Origin: Halorubrum sp. DM2
GTDB lineage: Archaea > Halobacteriota > Halobacteria > Halobacteriales > Haloferacaceae
Length of the DNA: 64,000 nt
Assembly: GCF_901686465.1 (NCBI RefSeq)
Contig: NZ_LR594487.1
Coordinates: forward strand, 2,865,773-2,929,772
Reading direction: 5' to 3'
Shown here one piece after another: positions 40,963 to 50,998 of this stretch (position 1 is its first letter; each line of letters starts with the position of its first letter). A model generated the notes under the pieces. It searched no databases. It was not told the DNA's origin and saw only the letters and a list, made by a program, of their open reading frames with translations. A program made the position numbers and the translations under genes.

Positions 40963-42534
40963 TTACGCGCCCAGCGTGTCCTCCAACAGCTGGAGCGGGT
41001 GTTCGATCTCGTAGCCGGTGCCGTGTTCCATCTGCATCGCGCAGGTCGGACACTCGGTCATCCCCACGTCGCCCTCGGCGTCCTCCATGTGCTCGAACAT
41101 CTCCTCGCCGATCTCCATCGACTTCTCGTACTTCTCCTCCTTCCAACCGTAGGTGCCGGAGATGCCCGAACAGGAATCGCCGACGTCCTCCACGGTGACG
41201 CCGTCGACGTCGCGGAACGTCTCGACGGCCTGTCGCGCGAGGCCCTGATTCCGGGCGTGACACGGCGCGTGATACGCGAGTTCGCGCTCCTCGTCGAGCC
41301 CGCCGGCCGCGTCGAGTTCCCCGTCGAGATCCTCGTGGATGCGGAGGTACTCCATCGCCTCGAAGGTGTGTTCCGCCAGGTCCTCGATCCCGTGGAGGTC
41401 GAACAGCTCGGGGTACTCCTGTCGCAACGACATCGAACAGGAGGTACAGGAGGCGATCACGTCCGCGCCCTCGCCGATTGCCTCGACGAGGTTCTCGACG
41501 TTCGTCTCGGCGTGCCGTCGGGCGTCGTCCAGCATGCCGTTCGCGAACATCGGCGTCCCCGAACACTTCTGGGGCGGGACCATCACCTCGTAGCCGAAGT
41601 GTTCGTACACGCGGACCATGGCCTTGCCGACCTCGGGGGTGTTGTAGTTGGAGTAACAGCCGTGGAAGTAGGCCACCCGCTTGTCCGGGTTCTCCACGTT
41701 CGCGCCGCCGCGCGCCTTCCACCACTCGCGGAACGTCTCCGTCGCGAACTCGGGGAAGTCGCGCTCCTTCGGGATGCCCATCACCTTCTCTAAGGCCCAC
41801 CGCGCCGGCCCGAAGTTCATCGCGAACGAGGCCGTCCGCGGGAACATGCTCGCGAGCCGCGCCGACGTGCGGTAGTTCGCCAGCAGGCGGTTCCGGACGT
41901 ACTCGACCGAGAGCTTCTCCATCTGGCGCTCGACGAACTGCCCGCGCGCCTCGTTGTGCATCTGCGAGAGCGGCACCGAGGACGGACAGGCGTCGTCACA
42001 GCGCATACAGTTCGAACACGACGTGATCGATTCGTCGATGTCGTGGTCATCCTTCCGCTTGAGCCGCCACTGCTCCGGTCCCTGGAACTTCGGGCCGGGG
42101 AACTCGTCGTCGACCTCCGCGACCGGACAGGAGGTGTCACAGCTCGTACACTTGTAACAGGAGTCGGCCCCCTCGCGGAGGTCGAGGTCGCCGCCGGGGA
42201 ACACGTCGACCGGGTCGTACGCGTCCGGGTCGAGCTCCGTCGAGTCGGTCCCGCCGGTCGCGCTCTCGGTCCCGCCCGCGGCGCTCTCGACGCCGCCGTC
42301 GGTGGCGGCGCGGGTCGCGGTGTCGTCCGCGCCCGCCTCCGCGTCGCGTGCCCCGATCGCGTCGTCCTCCGGGATCTCCCCGTCGTCCGGGACGAAGATC
42401 GACGGCTGCTCGTCGCGGCCGGCCTCCGGGACGCCGGGACTCGGCGCGTCGGGGCCGTTCGACCCCTCGCGTCCGCCGCGATCGTCCTCGCTCGACTCCT
42501 CCGCGCTCCCGTCGTCGTCCGTGTGTCGTGTCAT
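40963..42534 (-). CDS. glpC: Anaerobic-type glycerol-3-phosphate dehydrogenase subunit C
   Basis: 523 residues. An acidic, low-complexity N-terminus of about 130 residues is followed by two [4Fe-4S] ferredoxin clusters, CYKCTSCDTSCPV (about 137) and CSNCMRCDDACPSS (about 183), then two CCG (HdrD-like) halves: GCYSNYNTPEVG and PQKCSG; later CHARNQG and SCSGISGTYG. It passes electrons from GlpAB to the quinone pool. It starts in a four-base overlap with the glpB stop and is last in glpABC. Confidence 0.94.
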   Translation of the reverse strand: MTRHTDDDGSAEESSEDDRGGREGSNGPDAPSPGVPEAGRDEQPSIFVPDDGEIPEDDAIGARDAEAGADDTATRAATDGGVESAAGGTESATGGTDSTELDPDAYDPVDVFPGGDLDLREGADSCYKCTSCDTSCPVAEVDDEFPGPKFQGPEQWRLKRKDDHDIDESITSCSNCMRCDDACPSSVPLSQMHNEARGQFVERQMEKLSVEYVRNRLLANYRTSARLASMFPRTASFAMNFGPARWALEKVMGIPKERDFPEFATETFREWWKARGGANVENPDKRVAYFHGCYSNYNTPEVGKAMVRVYEHFGYEVMVPPQKCSGTPMFANGMLDDARRHAETNVENLVEAIGEGADVIASCTSCSMSLRQEYPELFDLHGIEDLAEHTFEAMEYLRIHEDLDGELDAAGGLDEERELAYHAPCHARNQGLARQAVETFRDVDGVTVEDVGDSCSGISGTYGWKEEKYEKSMEIGEEMFEHMEDAEGDVGMTECPTCAMQMEHGTGYEIEHPLQLLEDTLGA

Positions 42535-43910
42535 TGGGTCGCCTCCGTCGCCGCCTGCCGCCCGGCCACGATGCCGGTCGCGAGCGATACCCCGCTCGCG
42601 GACTTCTCTCTCGCCGCGTCCGCGCCGCCGACGACGCCGCCGGCCGCGAACACGTTCTCGTACTGTGCTTCGCCGTTACCGTCCACGGGCCGCATCCGCC
42701 CGTCGGGTCGCACCCCGAACCGCGCGTACGGCTGATCGCCGAACGCGTCGTCGACAAACCACTCGTACCGGTCGTCGGGCTGGTCGACGTGGCAGTCGAA
42801 GACGGGCTCGCGGACCCCCTCGCGGTCGGAGTCGAGCCCCTTCCCGACGAGCCCGCCGGTCGCCAGCACGAACGCGTCGGCACCGTACGGTGCCGTCCGT
42901 CCCTTCCGGTCGACCGCGACCGTCTCCACGCGGCCGGCGGCGGCGGACTCGACGCCGACCACGGGGTTGCCGGTCTCGAACCGGACGCCCTCGGCGTCGA
43001 GCGCGTCGAAGAGGCGGTCCTCCAGGCGGAGTCCGGGGAGGCTCGGCGGTCCCGTCGGGATCTCGAACACGTCCGCACCGAGCCGCTCCGCGAGTTCGGC
43101 GCGGACCTCGTCGCCGCGGTCGTCGCCGAGGAACGCCGGGAAGCCGACGCGCTCGACGCGGTCGACGCCGCCCGACCCGTCGACCACGTCGTGGAGGTGC
43201 GGCGCGACCGCCTTCGCGAGCGCCTCGCGGGCGGGGACGCCGTCGATCGCCTCGTCGTGGTCGAGCGCCTTCGCGACCCGGGTGATCTTCGCGTCGGCCC
43301 GGAACGCCTCCGCGAACTCCACCTCCGCGCCGGCGACGTCGAACGGCACCCCGGCCGCCTCCAGCCGCCCCGCGAAGGCCCGCGCGTCGTACTCCGTCAG
43401 CGACCGGAAGCCGACGACGAGCATCGGTCGGTCGTCGCTCGCGAGGCCGGCCTCGGCCGCCGCCGGGTACCGCGCGGTCGGCTTCACGGCCCCGCCGAAC
43501 GTCGGCACCAAGGCGTTGCGGTCGGTGTGGCCGCCGCGGTACGCGTCGCCCGCGAGGTCGTCGAAGAGGTCGAGCCCCTCGCGGAGCGCGTCGCTCCCCG
43601 CGATCCGGTACGGGTGCGACTCGGGAAGCCGATCGATCGCCTCGAACGGGTCCGCGAGCGGTCCCTCCGGGTCCGGCCACTCGTCGCGGTCGAGTTCGCG
43701 GCCCGCGGTCGGCGGCCCGTCCCGGAGCGGCTTCGCCGGCTCCGTCGCCGGGACGTAGCCGAGCGCGTCGATCAGCCCGGAGGCCTGCCGTAGAGTGCTG
43801 GCCTTATGCGAGACGAGCCGCACGTCAGCGCCCTCGCGGGCGGCCGAGACCGCCGCGGTCACCGCGGCGAGACCGCCCCCGATCACGAGGACGTCGCTGT
43901 TTATCGCCAT
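42531..43910 (-). CDS. glpB: Anaerobic-type glycerol-3-phosphate dehydrogenase subunit B
   Basis: 459 residues. FAD/NAD-binding VLVIGGGLAAVTAAVSAARE at the N-terminus, then YGADAFVLATGGLVGKGL and NVFAAGGVVGGADAAREKSA near the C-terminus, the GlpB flavoprotein pattern. The ATG at 43910 overlaps the glpA stop by one base; the open frame further upstream is a shadow of glpA. It sits between GlpA and the Fe-S subunit GlpC. Confidence 0.92.
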   Translation of the reverse strand: MAINSDVLVIGGGLAAVTAAVSAAREGADVRLVSHKASTLRQASGLIDALGYVPATEPAKPLRDGPPTAGRELDRDEWPDPEGPLADPFEAIDRLPESHPYRIAGSDALREGLDLFDDLAGDAYRGGHTDRNALVPTFGGAVKPTARYPAAAEAGLASDDRPMLVVGFRSLTEYDARAFAGRLEAAGVPFDVAGAEVEFAEAFRADAKITRVAKALDHDEAIDGVPAREALAKAVAPHLHDVVDGSGGVDRVERVGFPAFLGDDRGDEVRAELAERLGADVFEIPTGPPSLPGLRLEDRLFDALDAEGVRFETGNPVVGVESAAAGRVETVAVDRKGRTAPYGADAFVLATGGLVGKGLDSDREGVREPVFDCHVDQPDDRYEWFVDDAFGDQPYARFGVRPDGRMRPVDGNGEAQYENVFAAGGVVGGADAAREKSASGVSLATGIVAGRQAATEATQ

Positions 43911-45721
43911 CAGCGACCTCCGTCTGCGGTCGCGTCGTCCGCTGCGCGACCACCGTCGGTGCTCACGTCGTCCGCTGCGCGACCACCGTCGGCCGCCGCG
44001 GTCCCCGCCGATCCGGACTCGTCGCTCCCCGTACCGCCGGCGGCAGGCGACTCGCTCCCAGCGTCGAACGCGTCGAAATCGACCGACTCGTCGAGGTTCG
44101 CCGGGTCGCCGTCGCGGTTCATCGTGGTCGCGTGGAGCAGGTGGTTCAACATCGCCTGCGAGAGCTGCTCGCCCCATAGGGCGTGGCGCTGGCCCTTCCA
44201 GCGCTCCTGATACAGCTCGTCTTCGGCGTCGCGGACCACCGGTTCCGGGTACTCCTGAGCGAGCTCCGACGCGATCCGGTGGGTACAGAAGCCGCCCTGA
44301 CAGTTCCCCATCGAGGCGCGGGTCCGCAGGCGGACCGCGTTGAGGTCGGAGCCGGCCTCGCCGACCGCGTCCTGAACCTCCGCGCGGGTGACGCTCTCGC
44401 AGTTACAGACGATCGGGTTCGGGTCGTACTCGTCGAGTACGTCGTCCGCGCGCGACCCGAGCCGCTGGCCCGAGCGGCGGGCGACGGGGGACCGGAGGCC
44501 GAACTCGTCCATCAGCTCCTCCATCCGCGCGGGACTCTCCGACCCCGGCAACGGAGCGTCGGCGGTGTCGCACTCCGCCTCGTGACCGAGCGTCTCGCAG
44601 ACGTGGTCGGAGATGGACTCGGCCATCATGCGGTAGGTGGTGAGCTTCCCGCCGACGATGGTGGTCATCCCCGGGAGGTCGTCGCGGTCGCCGTGGTCTA
44701 AGAGGAAGTAGTCGCGGGTGATGTCCGTCGGGTCCTCGGTGCCCGTTCCCGGCGGCTCGTAGAGGGGCCTGACGCCCCAGAAGGAGCGGAGCGTCCGGGC
44801 GTCTTCGAGCGCCGGGACCAGCTCCGAGAGCGTCTCGATCATCAGGTCGACCTCCCAGTCCTCCTCGGGGTAGTCCTCGGGGTCATCGACCTCCTCGTCC
44901 GTCGTGCCGAGGATACAGGCGGTCTCGTGGGGGACGATGATGTCGGCGTCGCCCTTCGGCCGACAGCGGTTGACCACGGTGTCGACCTGCCGGGTGTTCA
45001 TCACCGTCATCACGCCCTTCGAGGGCCGGACCTCCACGTCGACGCCGGCCATCTCGCCGACGTTGCCCGCCCACGCGCCGGTCGCGTTGACGACGTGGCG
45101 CGCGCGGATCGCCTCGGTCGTCCCCGGCTCGCGGTGGACCCGCTTGCCCGGACCGGTCTCGTGTTCGATCTCGACGCCGACGACCTCGCCGTCCTCGACG
45201 AGCACGTCCGTCACCGGCGCGTGGGTCTCGATCCGCGCGCCGTGTTCGCGGGCGTCCGCGGCGTTCGACACGCAGAGCCGGAAGGGATCCACCGCGCCGT
45301 CGGGCAGGGCGATGGCCTTCTCGACGTCGCGCGCGAGGTACGGTTCCCGCCGCCGCGCCTCCTCGCCGTCGATCACCTCGACGGGGATGTCGCACGCGCG
45401 ACAGCCCTCCAGTTTCTCTTGGAAGTACTCCTCCGAGTCCTCCGGGCGCTTGACGAACAGCCCGCCCGTCTCCTCGACGCAGTGGGCCGCGATGTCGCGG
45501 AGGACCATGTTCTCCTCGATGCACTCCTCCGCGCTCTTCTGGTCCGAGACCGCGTACCGACCCCCGCTGTGGAGGAGGCCGTGCATCCGCCCGGTCGTTC
45601 CGTGCGTCAGGTTCCCCTTCTCGACGAGGACCGTATCGAGGCCCCGTCGCGCCAGGTCCCTGACGACGCCGCAGCCCGTCGACCCCCCACCGACGACGAC
45701 GACGTCCACTTGTCTGTCCAT
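43910..45721 (-). CDS. glpA: Glycerol-3-phosphate dehydrogenase subunit A
   Basis: 603 residues. It oxidises glycerol-3-phosphate to dihydroxyacetone phosphate. FAD motif [20 protein letters not shown] at residue 6, the GlpA/GlpD pattern [20 protein letters not shown], and a C-terminal BFD-like [2Fe-2S] region CNCES...GNCQGGFC (about 430-470). The last 60 residues are a low-complexity Ala/Asp tail with a repeated DGGRAADD unit. The ATG at 45721 has an AGTAAAG element 25-30 bases upstream. Divergent from glpK. Confidence 0.95.
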   Translation of the reverse strand: MDRQVDVVVVGGGSTGCGVVRDLARRGLDTVLVEKGNLTHGTTGRMHGLLHSGGRYAVSDQKSAEECIEENMVLRDIAAHCVEETGGLFVKRPEDSEEYFQEKLEGCRACDIPVEVIDGEEARRREPYLARDVEKAIALPDGAVDPFRLCVSNAADAREHGARIETHAPVTDVLVEDGEVVGVEIEHETGPGKRVHREPGTTEAIRARHVVNATGAWAGNVGEMAGVDVEVRPSKGVMTVMNTRQVDTVVNRCRPKGDADIIVPHETACILGTTDEEVDDPEDYPEEDWEVDLMIETLSELVPALEDARTLRSFWGVRPLYEPPGTGTEDPTDITRDYFLLDHGDRDDLPGMTTIVGGKLTTYRMMAESISDHVCETLGHEAECDTADAPLPGSESPARMEELMDEFGLRSPVARRSGQRLGSRADDVLDEYDPNPIVCNCESVTRAEVQDAVGEAGSDLNAVRLRTRASMGNCQGGFCTHRIASELAQEYPEPVVRDAEDELYQERWKGQRHALWGEQLSQAMLNHLLHATTMNRDGDPANLDESVDFDAFDAGSESPAAGGTGSDESGSAGTAAADGGRAADDVSTDGGRAADDATADGGR

Positions 45722-46101
45722 GGGAGGCCCTTGGACCACGACCACTTTACTTTACCTCCCGAGGCGTCTTGCCCATAACTATCAGAGACATTCAAGTAGT
45801 GTAATCCATGTCTTCGCCGATATTTTTATATACCTCACTTTTTCACTCCCGCTACAGTTCGGATTTTAACAGGAAGATTATTATGGTAGTACATTATGTT
45901 CACGACCGGCGTGGTAGCTTCCGTGAAAATATGTCGCGGCGGGTTCGATACGCCTCGCGGCCGTTCCGAGTCGGCTCCGGACGGGCCTGACTCGGCGGGC
46001 GCGCGGCGCGGCAGCGAACGCGGCACCGGGATCGCCCTCGACGGCGAGCGCGACCCGGTTCCCGCCGCGCGCGGACCAGCGCCACAGGAGGGATCCACAA
46101 C
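45722..46101. promoter_or_regulatory. glpA-glpK divergent regulatory region
   Basis: 380 bases without a credible gene. For glpABC, GTAAAGTAAAG (minus strand, 45744-45756) is the TATA region. For glpK, TTTTTATATACC at 45823-45834 is the strongest TATA in the window and predicts a start near 45860, giving a leader of about 240 bases; an AT-rich run continues to about 45900 with another possible box (GATTATTATGG near 45876). The second half, 45905-46101, is GC-rich with no feature I can name. The ORF at 45808-45990 crosses the promoter and is rejected. Confidence 0.65.
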
Positions 46102-47643
46102 ATGACACAGTACGTCGGTGCGATAGACCAGGGGACGACCGGTACCCGATTCATGGTGTTCGACCACGAGGGCCAGGTCGTCGCGAACGCCTACGAACAG
46201 CACGAACAGATATACCCGAACCCGGGTTGGGTCGAACACGACCCGATCGAGATCTGGGAGAACACACAGCAGGTCGTTCTCGACGGGCTCGCGGACGCGG
46301 GGCTCGAAGCCGAGCAGCTCGACGCGATCGGCATCACGAACCAGCGCGAGACGACCATCGTGTGGGACAAAGACTCCGGGAAGCCGGTCCACAACGCCCT
46401 CGTGTGGCAGGACCGACGGACGACGGACCGCGTCGAAGAGATCCAGGAGGCGGGCAAAGTCGAGGAGATCCGCGAGAAGACGGGACTGGAGTGTGACGCG
46501 TACTTCTCTGCGACCAAGACCGAGTGGATTCTCGACAACGCAGAGCCGCTCAAGATGCAGAGCTCCCGCGGCGGCGACCTCCGTGACCGGGCTCGCGAGG
46601 GCGAGCTCGTCATGGGAACGATCGACGCGTGGCTCATCTACAACCTGACGGGCAACCACATCACGGACGTCACAAACGCCTCCCGGACGATGCTGTACAA
46701 CATCCGGGAGATGGAGTGGGACGACGAACTCCTCGACGAGTTCGACGTGCCGAAGGAGATGGTGCCCGAGGTGCGCCCCTCCTCCGACGAGGACTACTAC
46801 GGCCACACGGACCCCGACGGCTTCCTCGGCGAGGAAGTGCCGGTCGCCGGCGCGCTCGGCGACCAGCAGGCCGCCCTGTTCGGCCAGACCTGCTTCGACG
46901 AGGGCGACGCGAAGAACACCTACGGCACCGGCTCGTTCTACCTGATGAACACGGGCAACGAGGCGGTAAAGTCCGACCACGGACTGCTGACGACGGTCGG
47001 GTTCCAGATGTCCGGCGAGCCGGTCCAATACGCGCTCGAGGGCTCCATTTTCATCACCGGTGCCGCCATCGAGTGGCTCGAAGACGTCGACCTGATCAAC
47101 AACGCGGCCCAGACCGCGGAGCTGGCTCGGTCGGTCGACTCGACCGACGGCGTCTACATGGTCCCGGCGTTCACCGGGCTCGGCGCGCCCCACTGGGACG
47201 GTCGCGCTCGCGGTACCATCGTCGGGATGACCCGCGGCACGAGCAAGGAACACATCGTCCGGGCGACGCTCGAATCGATCGCCTACCAGACCCGCGACAT
47301 CGCCGAGGCGATGGAGGCCGACTCCGGCGTCGAGACGACCAGCCTCCGCGTCGACGGCGGCGCGGTCAAGAACAACTTCCTCTGTCAGCTCCAGTCCGAC
47401 ATCATCCAGACGGACATCGCGCGCCCGGAGGTCGACGAGACCACCGCGCTCGGTAGCGCCTACGCCGCCGGCCTCGCCGTCGGCTACTGGGACACTGTCG
47501 ACGAGCTGCGCGACAACTGGCAGATCGACCGCGAGTTCACCCCTGAGAAGGGCCAAAAAGAGGTCGACAAGCTGTACAGCCGCTGGGACGACGCGGTTGA
47601 CCGCTCCCGAGACTGGGCGCAGGACGACGAGGAGGACGAGTAG
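46102..47643 (+). CDS. glpK: Glycerol kinase
   Basis: 513 residues, FGGY family. ATP-dependent phosphorylation of glycerol to sn-glycerol-3-phosphate, the entry step for GlpABC. N-terminal phosphate-binding YVGAIDQGTTGTRFMVFDHE, ITNQRETTIVWDKDSGKPVH with the glycerol-contacting Arg-Glu, the FGGY signature region GAPHWDGRARGTIVGMTRGT, and LRVDGGAVKNNFLCQLQSDI. Full length. Its stop is followed immediately by the ATG of a membrane protein, so the two are cotranslated. Confidence 0.97.
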   Translation: MTQYVGAIDQGTTGTRFMVFDHEGQVVANAYEQHEQIYPNPGWVEHDPIEIWENTQQVVLDGLADAGLEAEQLDAIGITNQRETTIVWDKDSGKPVHNALVWQDRRTTDRVEEIQEAGKVEEIREKTGLECDAYFSATKTEWILDNAEPLKMQSSRGGDLRDRAREGELVMGTIDAWLIYNLTGNHITDVTNASRTMLYNIREMEWDDELLDEFDVPKEMVPEVRPSSDEDYYGHTDPDGFLGEEVPVAGALGDQQAALFGQTCFDEGDAKNTYGTGSFYLMNTGNEAVKSDHGLLTTVGFQMSGEPVQYALEGSIFITGAAIEWLEDVDLINNAAQTAELARSVDSTDGVYMVPAFTGLGAPHWDGRARGTIVGMTRGTSKEHIVRATLESIAYQTRDIAEAMEADSGVETTSLRVDGGAVKNNFLCQLQSDIIQTDIARPEVDETTALGSAYAAGLAVGYWDTVDELRDNWQIDREFTPEKGQKEVDKLYSRWDDAVDRSRDWAQDDEEDE

Positions 47644-48735
47644 ATGAACGAACTGCTGTTACAGGTTCCGGTCATCGGCATGGAGGTCGAGCAGTTCCTG
47701 CTGCTCTTCATCACCGCGCTGGCGGGCGGGGCGTTCGGTGCCGCGATCGGCGCGCTTCCGGCCTTCATCTTCACCGGGTTCGTCGTGTTCCTCGGTGAGG
47801 GGATCGGCATCCTCCAGCGGCAGATCGGCGCGATCGAGGCGATCCCGGCCGGCGAACTCGCAGCCGGCATCACCGGCGTCATCGGCTTCGGGGCGGTCAC
47901 CGGTCCGCACATCGCGTTCGCGGGCGGCGTGGCCGCCTCGGCGTACGCCGGGAAGAAGTATCCCGACATGAACCCCGCTGACGGCGGGTACCACTTCGGA
48001 AAAGACATCACGTACGCGTTCGGGACGAAGCCGGACATCCTCGCCGTCGGCGCGATATTCGGCGTCATCGGGATGCTGTTGACGCAGGTCGCAAACGGCA
48101 TCTTCCTCAACGTGCTGGAGACGACGCCGCCGACCGACTTCATCGCGGTGTCCGTGTTCGCGACCGCGTTCCTCGCGCGGCCCGTCTTCGGCTACCCGAT
48201 CGTCGGGAAGCCGGCGGGCGACGGACTGCTCGACATGTCTCCGTTCGAGCGCGGTGACATGCACCCGCAGGCCGACGGTGGTCCCGAAGAGCACGCCGGC
48301 CGGCCGGCGACCGAGCCGTGGCTCCCGCACCAGTACAAGTGGTCGGGCGTCACCGTCATCGGGCTCGTCGGCGGCATCCTCGGCGGCTACATCTGGCTAC
48401 AGACGGGGAGCATCTTCCTCGGCTACGCCATCTCCGCCATCAGCCTGCTGTTCCTCAACCTCGGCGTCGAGAAGATTCCGGTGACCCACCACATCACGCT
48501 GCTGGGCGCGGTCGGCGCGGTCACGCTCGAACCCGTCGCGGGCAGCGTCGTCGCGCTACTGGCGGCCGGCCTCTTCGGTGCCGCGAGCGGTCTCATGGGT
48601 GAGGTCACCCAACGGCTGTTCTACTCGCACTCCGGGACCCACGTGGACCCGCCGGCGATGGCCATCGCGATCATGATGCTCGCCGTCTGGCTGCTCAGCA
48701 TCCTCGGCGCGCTACCCAACGCCGGGTACCTCTAA
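47644..48735 (+). CDS. Putative glycerol transporter cotranscribed with glpK
   Basis: 363 residues with about nine or ten hydrophobic segments: QFLLLFITALAGGAFGAAIG, FIFTGFVVFLGEGIGILQRQ, GVIGFGAVTGPHIAFAGGVA, GVTVIGLVGGILGGYIWLQT and others, with a hydrophilic loop at about 195-230. It is not an aquaporin-type GlpF (no NPA motifs) and not a major-facilitator GlpT. In Haloferax a gene in this position (called glpX there, unrelated to bacterial GlpX fructose-bisphosphatase) is proposed to move glycerol. Starts at the base after the glpK stop. The transport role is inference from context. Confidence 0.7.
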   Translation: MNELLLQVPVIGMEVEQFLLLFITALAGGAFGAAIGALPAFIFTGFVVFLGEGIGILQRQIGAIEAIPAGELAAGITGVIGFGAVTGPHIAFAGGVAASAYAGKKYPDMNPADGGYHFGKDITYAFGTKPDILAVGAIFGVIGMLLTQVANGIFLNVLETTPPTDFIAVSVFATAFLARPVFGYPIVGKPAGDGLLDMSPFERGDMHPQADGGPEEHAGRPATEPWLPHQYKWSGVTVIGLVGGILGGYIWLQTGSIFLGYAISAISLLFLNLGVEKIPVTHHITLLGAVGAVTLEPVAGSVVALLAAGLFGAASGLMGEVTQRLFYSHSGTHVDPPAMAIAIMMLAVWLLSILGALPNAGYL

Positions 48736-48982
48736 GCCCGCACGCGGGAGCCGACGCCGCGTCGACCTCCCCGTCGCGGTCGAGGACGGTTCTCACGCGA
48801 AGACACCCTCCGACCAAGTCGCCGACACCAATGAGACCAGACCGGAGACGCGACCGACGCCGCGCCCGTTCCGCGAGCGACAGCCGTCGCCGGCGTGACG
48901 CGGATGGCGTCCCCGACCGCGACCGACGCCGCACCGACTCCGCTCCGTGCCAGTTTTGTTCGGCTACCCCGGAGGGTCAACC

Positions 48983-50155
48983 GTGAACATCGACGACCGG
49001 ATCGAGCGACGGCTCGGCTACGACACCGGGCTGAGCGTCCTCGCGGACTTCGAGGCCGTCTCGCCCGTCGCACACGCTGAGTCCCCGGTCGGCCGCGGGC
49101 CGGCGATCGAGCGCCTGCTCGACGTGTTCGCGCCCGCGTTCTCCGGGTCGCTCCCGCCGAGTCTCTACGTGTACGGTCCGAAGGGGAGCGGGAAGTCGGC
49201 GGTCGTCTCGGCGCTGTTCGACCGCCTCGCGACCCACAGCGGCCCGCGGCAGGCCATCCAGACGACGACCCGTGCGGTCGAGCCGACGATCCCCGGGTTC
49301 GTCTACGTCGACGCCCGTCACGCGTCGACCCGGTTCCGACTCTATCACGCGATGCTGGCCGCGATGAGCGACGACCCCGTCCCGGACCACGGGATCGGCA
49401 CCGAGGAGCTGGCCGAGTCGCTCCGCGACGTGATGCGCACCGGCCCGGACCTCGTCGTCGCCGTCGACCACACCGACGAGGTGGAGACGCCGACGGCGAC
49501 GACGCTGATCGACTGGCTCGAAGACGTGGGCGAGCGGCTCGTGCCGGCATGTATCGGCCGCGACCCGCCGGACGCGATCGACTGGGAGCCGGCCGAGACC
49601 GTCGAGTTCGGGAAGTATCGTCGGCACGTCCTCGTCGAGCTGTTGACGAGTCGGTGTTCGACCGGTCTCGGCCGAGACGCGCTCTCTCACGACCAGATCC
49701 GCGACGTCGTCGAGTGGGCCGCGGGCGACGCCCACGACGCGCTCGCGGCCGTGATGGGCGCGGCGGTGAACGCGGAGCGCGCGGGCGCGTCGACGGTCCG
49801 CTCGGCCGATGTCGACGCCGGAATCGAGGGGGTACCGCGTCCCTGCGTCGCGCTGGGACGCGTCCTCGCGCTCCCCGAGAGCCGTCAGCGGCTCCTCTAC
49901 GAACTCGCCGGGCTCTCGGAGGAGGAGCGATCGACGGTTAGCGTGGCCACGGAGACGATCGCGGCGCGTCCCGGCGTCGACCTCTCGGCGTCGACGGTGC
50001 GCCGCGTCCTCTACGAACTCGCCGACGCAGGCCTGCTCGAACGCGTCACCGTCCACCGGAGCGACGGCAAGGGACGCCCGCCGAGCCGGCTCGTGCCACT
50101 GTTCCCGACCGTCGTCTTCCGCGAGCTGTTCGACCGACGCGTTCGGACCGGATAG
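48983..50155 (+). CDS. Cdc6/Orc1-like AAA+ ATPase with degenerate motifs
   Basis: 390 residues from a GTG start, with an AGTTTTGTT box about 28 bases upstream. Layout as in haloarchaeal Orc1/Cdc6: AAA+ domain (about 35-225) with Walker A YGPKGSGKSAVVS and a C-terminal winged helix (about 300-385: LSASTVRRVLYELADAGLLE). But Walker B reads LVVAVDHTDEV, with His after the Asp where Glu is expected, and the sensor-1 region ACIGRDPP lacks the usual Asn. ATP binding is likely, hydrolysis doubtful. No origin-like repeats or AT-rich tract lie upstream, so an initiator role is not supported. Confidence 0.8.
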   Translation: MNIDDRIERRLGYDTGLSVLADFEAVSPVAHAESPVGRGPAIERLLDVFAPAFSGSLPPSLYVYGPKGSGKSAVVSALFDRLATHSGPRQAIQTTTRAVEPTIPGFVYVDARHASTRFRLYHAMLAAMSDDPVPDHGIGTEELAESLRDVMRTGPDLVVAVDHTDEVETPTATTLIDWLEDVGERLVPACIGRDPPDAIDWEPAETVEFGKYRRHVLVELLTSRCSTGLGRDALSHDQIRDVVEWAAGDAHDALAAVMGAAVNAERAGASTVRSADVDAGIEGVPRPCVALGRVLALPESRQRLLYELAGLSEEERSTVSVATETIAARPGVDLSASTVRRVLYELADAGLLERVTVHRSDGKGRPPSRLVPLFPTVVFRELFDRRVRTG

Positions 50156-50296
50156 GGCCGGTCAGGATCGACCCGACTGACGCGCTCGGACCGGACTGGA
50201 CCGGCCGAACCGGCGCGTTCGGAGCGGCGCGCGGCGGACCGGCTCACGCTTTATTCGAACGGAAGACAGTTGCCGACGAAGCGCCGACCCCCCGGT

Positions 50297-50980
50297 ATGG
50301 TTCCGCCCCTCGCGCTCGACATCGACGGCACGCTGACGACGCCGACCGGCCGGATCGACCCGCGGGCGTTCGAACTGTTGCCCGCGTGGGAGGCCCCGGT
50401 CGTGTTCGCCACCGGGAAGGCGTTCCCGTATCCGGTCGCGCTGGCGCACTTCCTCGGCCGCGAGGAGACGGTGATCGCGGAGAACGGCGGCGTCGCGTAC
50501 GTCGACGGTGAGACGACGACGGTCGGCGACCCGGACGCGGCGCGGGCCGTCGTCGAGGCGTTCCGCGAGCGCGGCGGCGAGGTCGGGTGGGGCGACGGCG
50601 ACACGGTGAACCGCTGGCGCGAGACGGAAGTCGCGCTCTCGCCCGACGCGGACGAGGCGCTCTTGCGCGAGGTCGCGGCGGCCGCCGGGGGCGACGTGGA
50701 GGTCGTCGACACCGGCTACGCCTACCACGTCAAGTCGGTCGGCGTGAGCAAGGGCCGGGCGCTCGAAGTCGTCGCCGACGCCCTCGGGCTTGACCCCGCC
50801 GCCTTCGTCGCGGTCGGCGACAGCGAGAACGACGTCTCGACGTTCGGTGTCGCCGGCGAGTCGTACGCGGTCGCCAACGCGGACGACGCGGCCCGCGAGG
50901 CGGCCGATACGGTCCTCGATGCGGGGTACATGGATGGGACCGAGGCGGTGCTCTCGGCGCTGCGCGAGCGTGGAGGGTAA
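50297..50980 (+). CDS. Phosphoglycolate phosphatase, archaeal HAD type
   Basis: 227 residues. HAD motif I LALDIDGTLTTPTG (about 5), motif II near VVFATGKAF, motif III Lys in VSKGRALEVV (about 152) and motif IV GDSENDVSTFGVAG (about 176). Cap type C2, as in the Thermoplasma TA0175-like phosphoglycolate phosphatases. It salvages 2-phosphoglycolate from DNA repair or metabolism; sucrose-phosphatase-like relatives are the alternative. ATG at 50297; a CTTTATTC box at about 50249 suggests a leader of about 20 bases. Confidence 0.88.
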   Translation: MVPPLALDIDGTLTTPTGRIDPRAFELLPAWEAPVVFATGKAFPYPVALAHFLGREETVIAENGGVAYVDGETTTVGDPDAARAVVEAFRERGGEVGWGDGDTVNRWRETEVALSPDADEALLREVAAAAGGDVEVVDTGYAYHVKSVGVSKGRALEVVADALGLDPAAFVAVGDSENDVSTFGVAGESYAVANADDAAREAADTVLDAGYMDGTEAVLSALRERGG

Positions 50981-50998
50981 CTGCGCCGACACCTCCCG

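Noticed and set aside
45808-45990. 60-codon ORF in the glpA-glpK gap
   Set aside because: It spans the strong TATA element of glpK and has no haloarchaeal composition.
48736-48982. Replication origin next to the Cdc6-like gene
   Set aside because: The region is GC-rich, lacks an AT-rich unwinding tract and shows no repeated origin boxes with the G-string pattern expected in haloarchaea.
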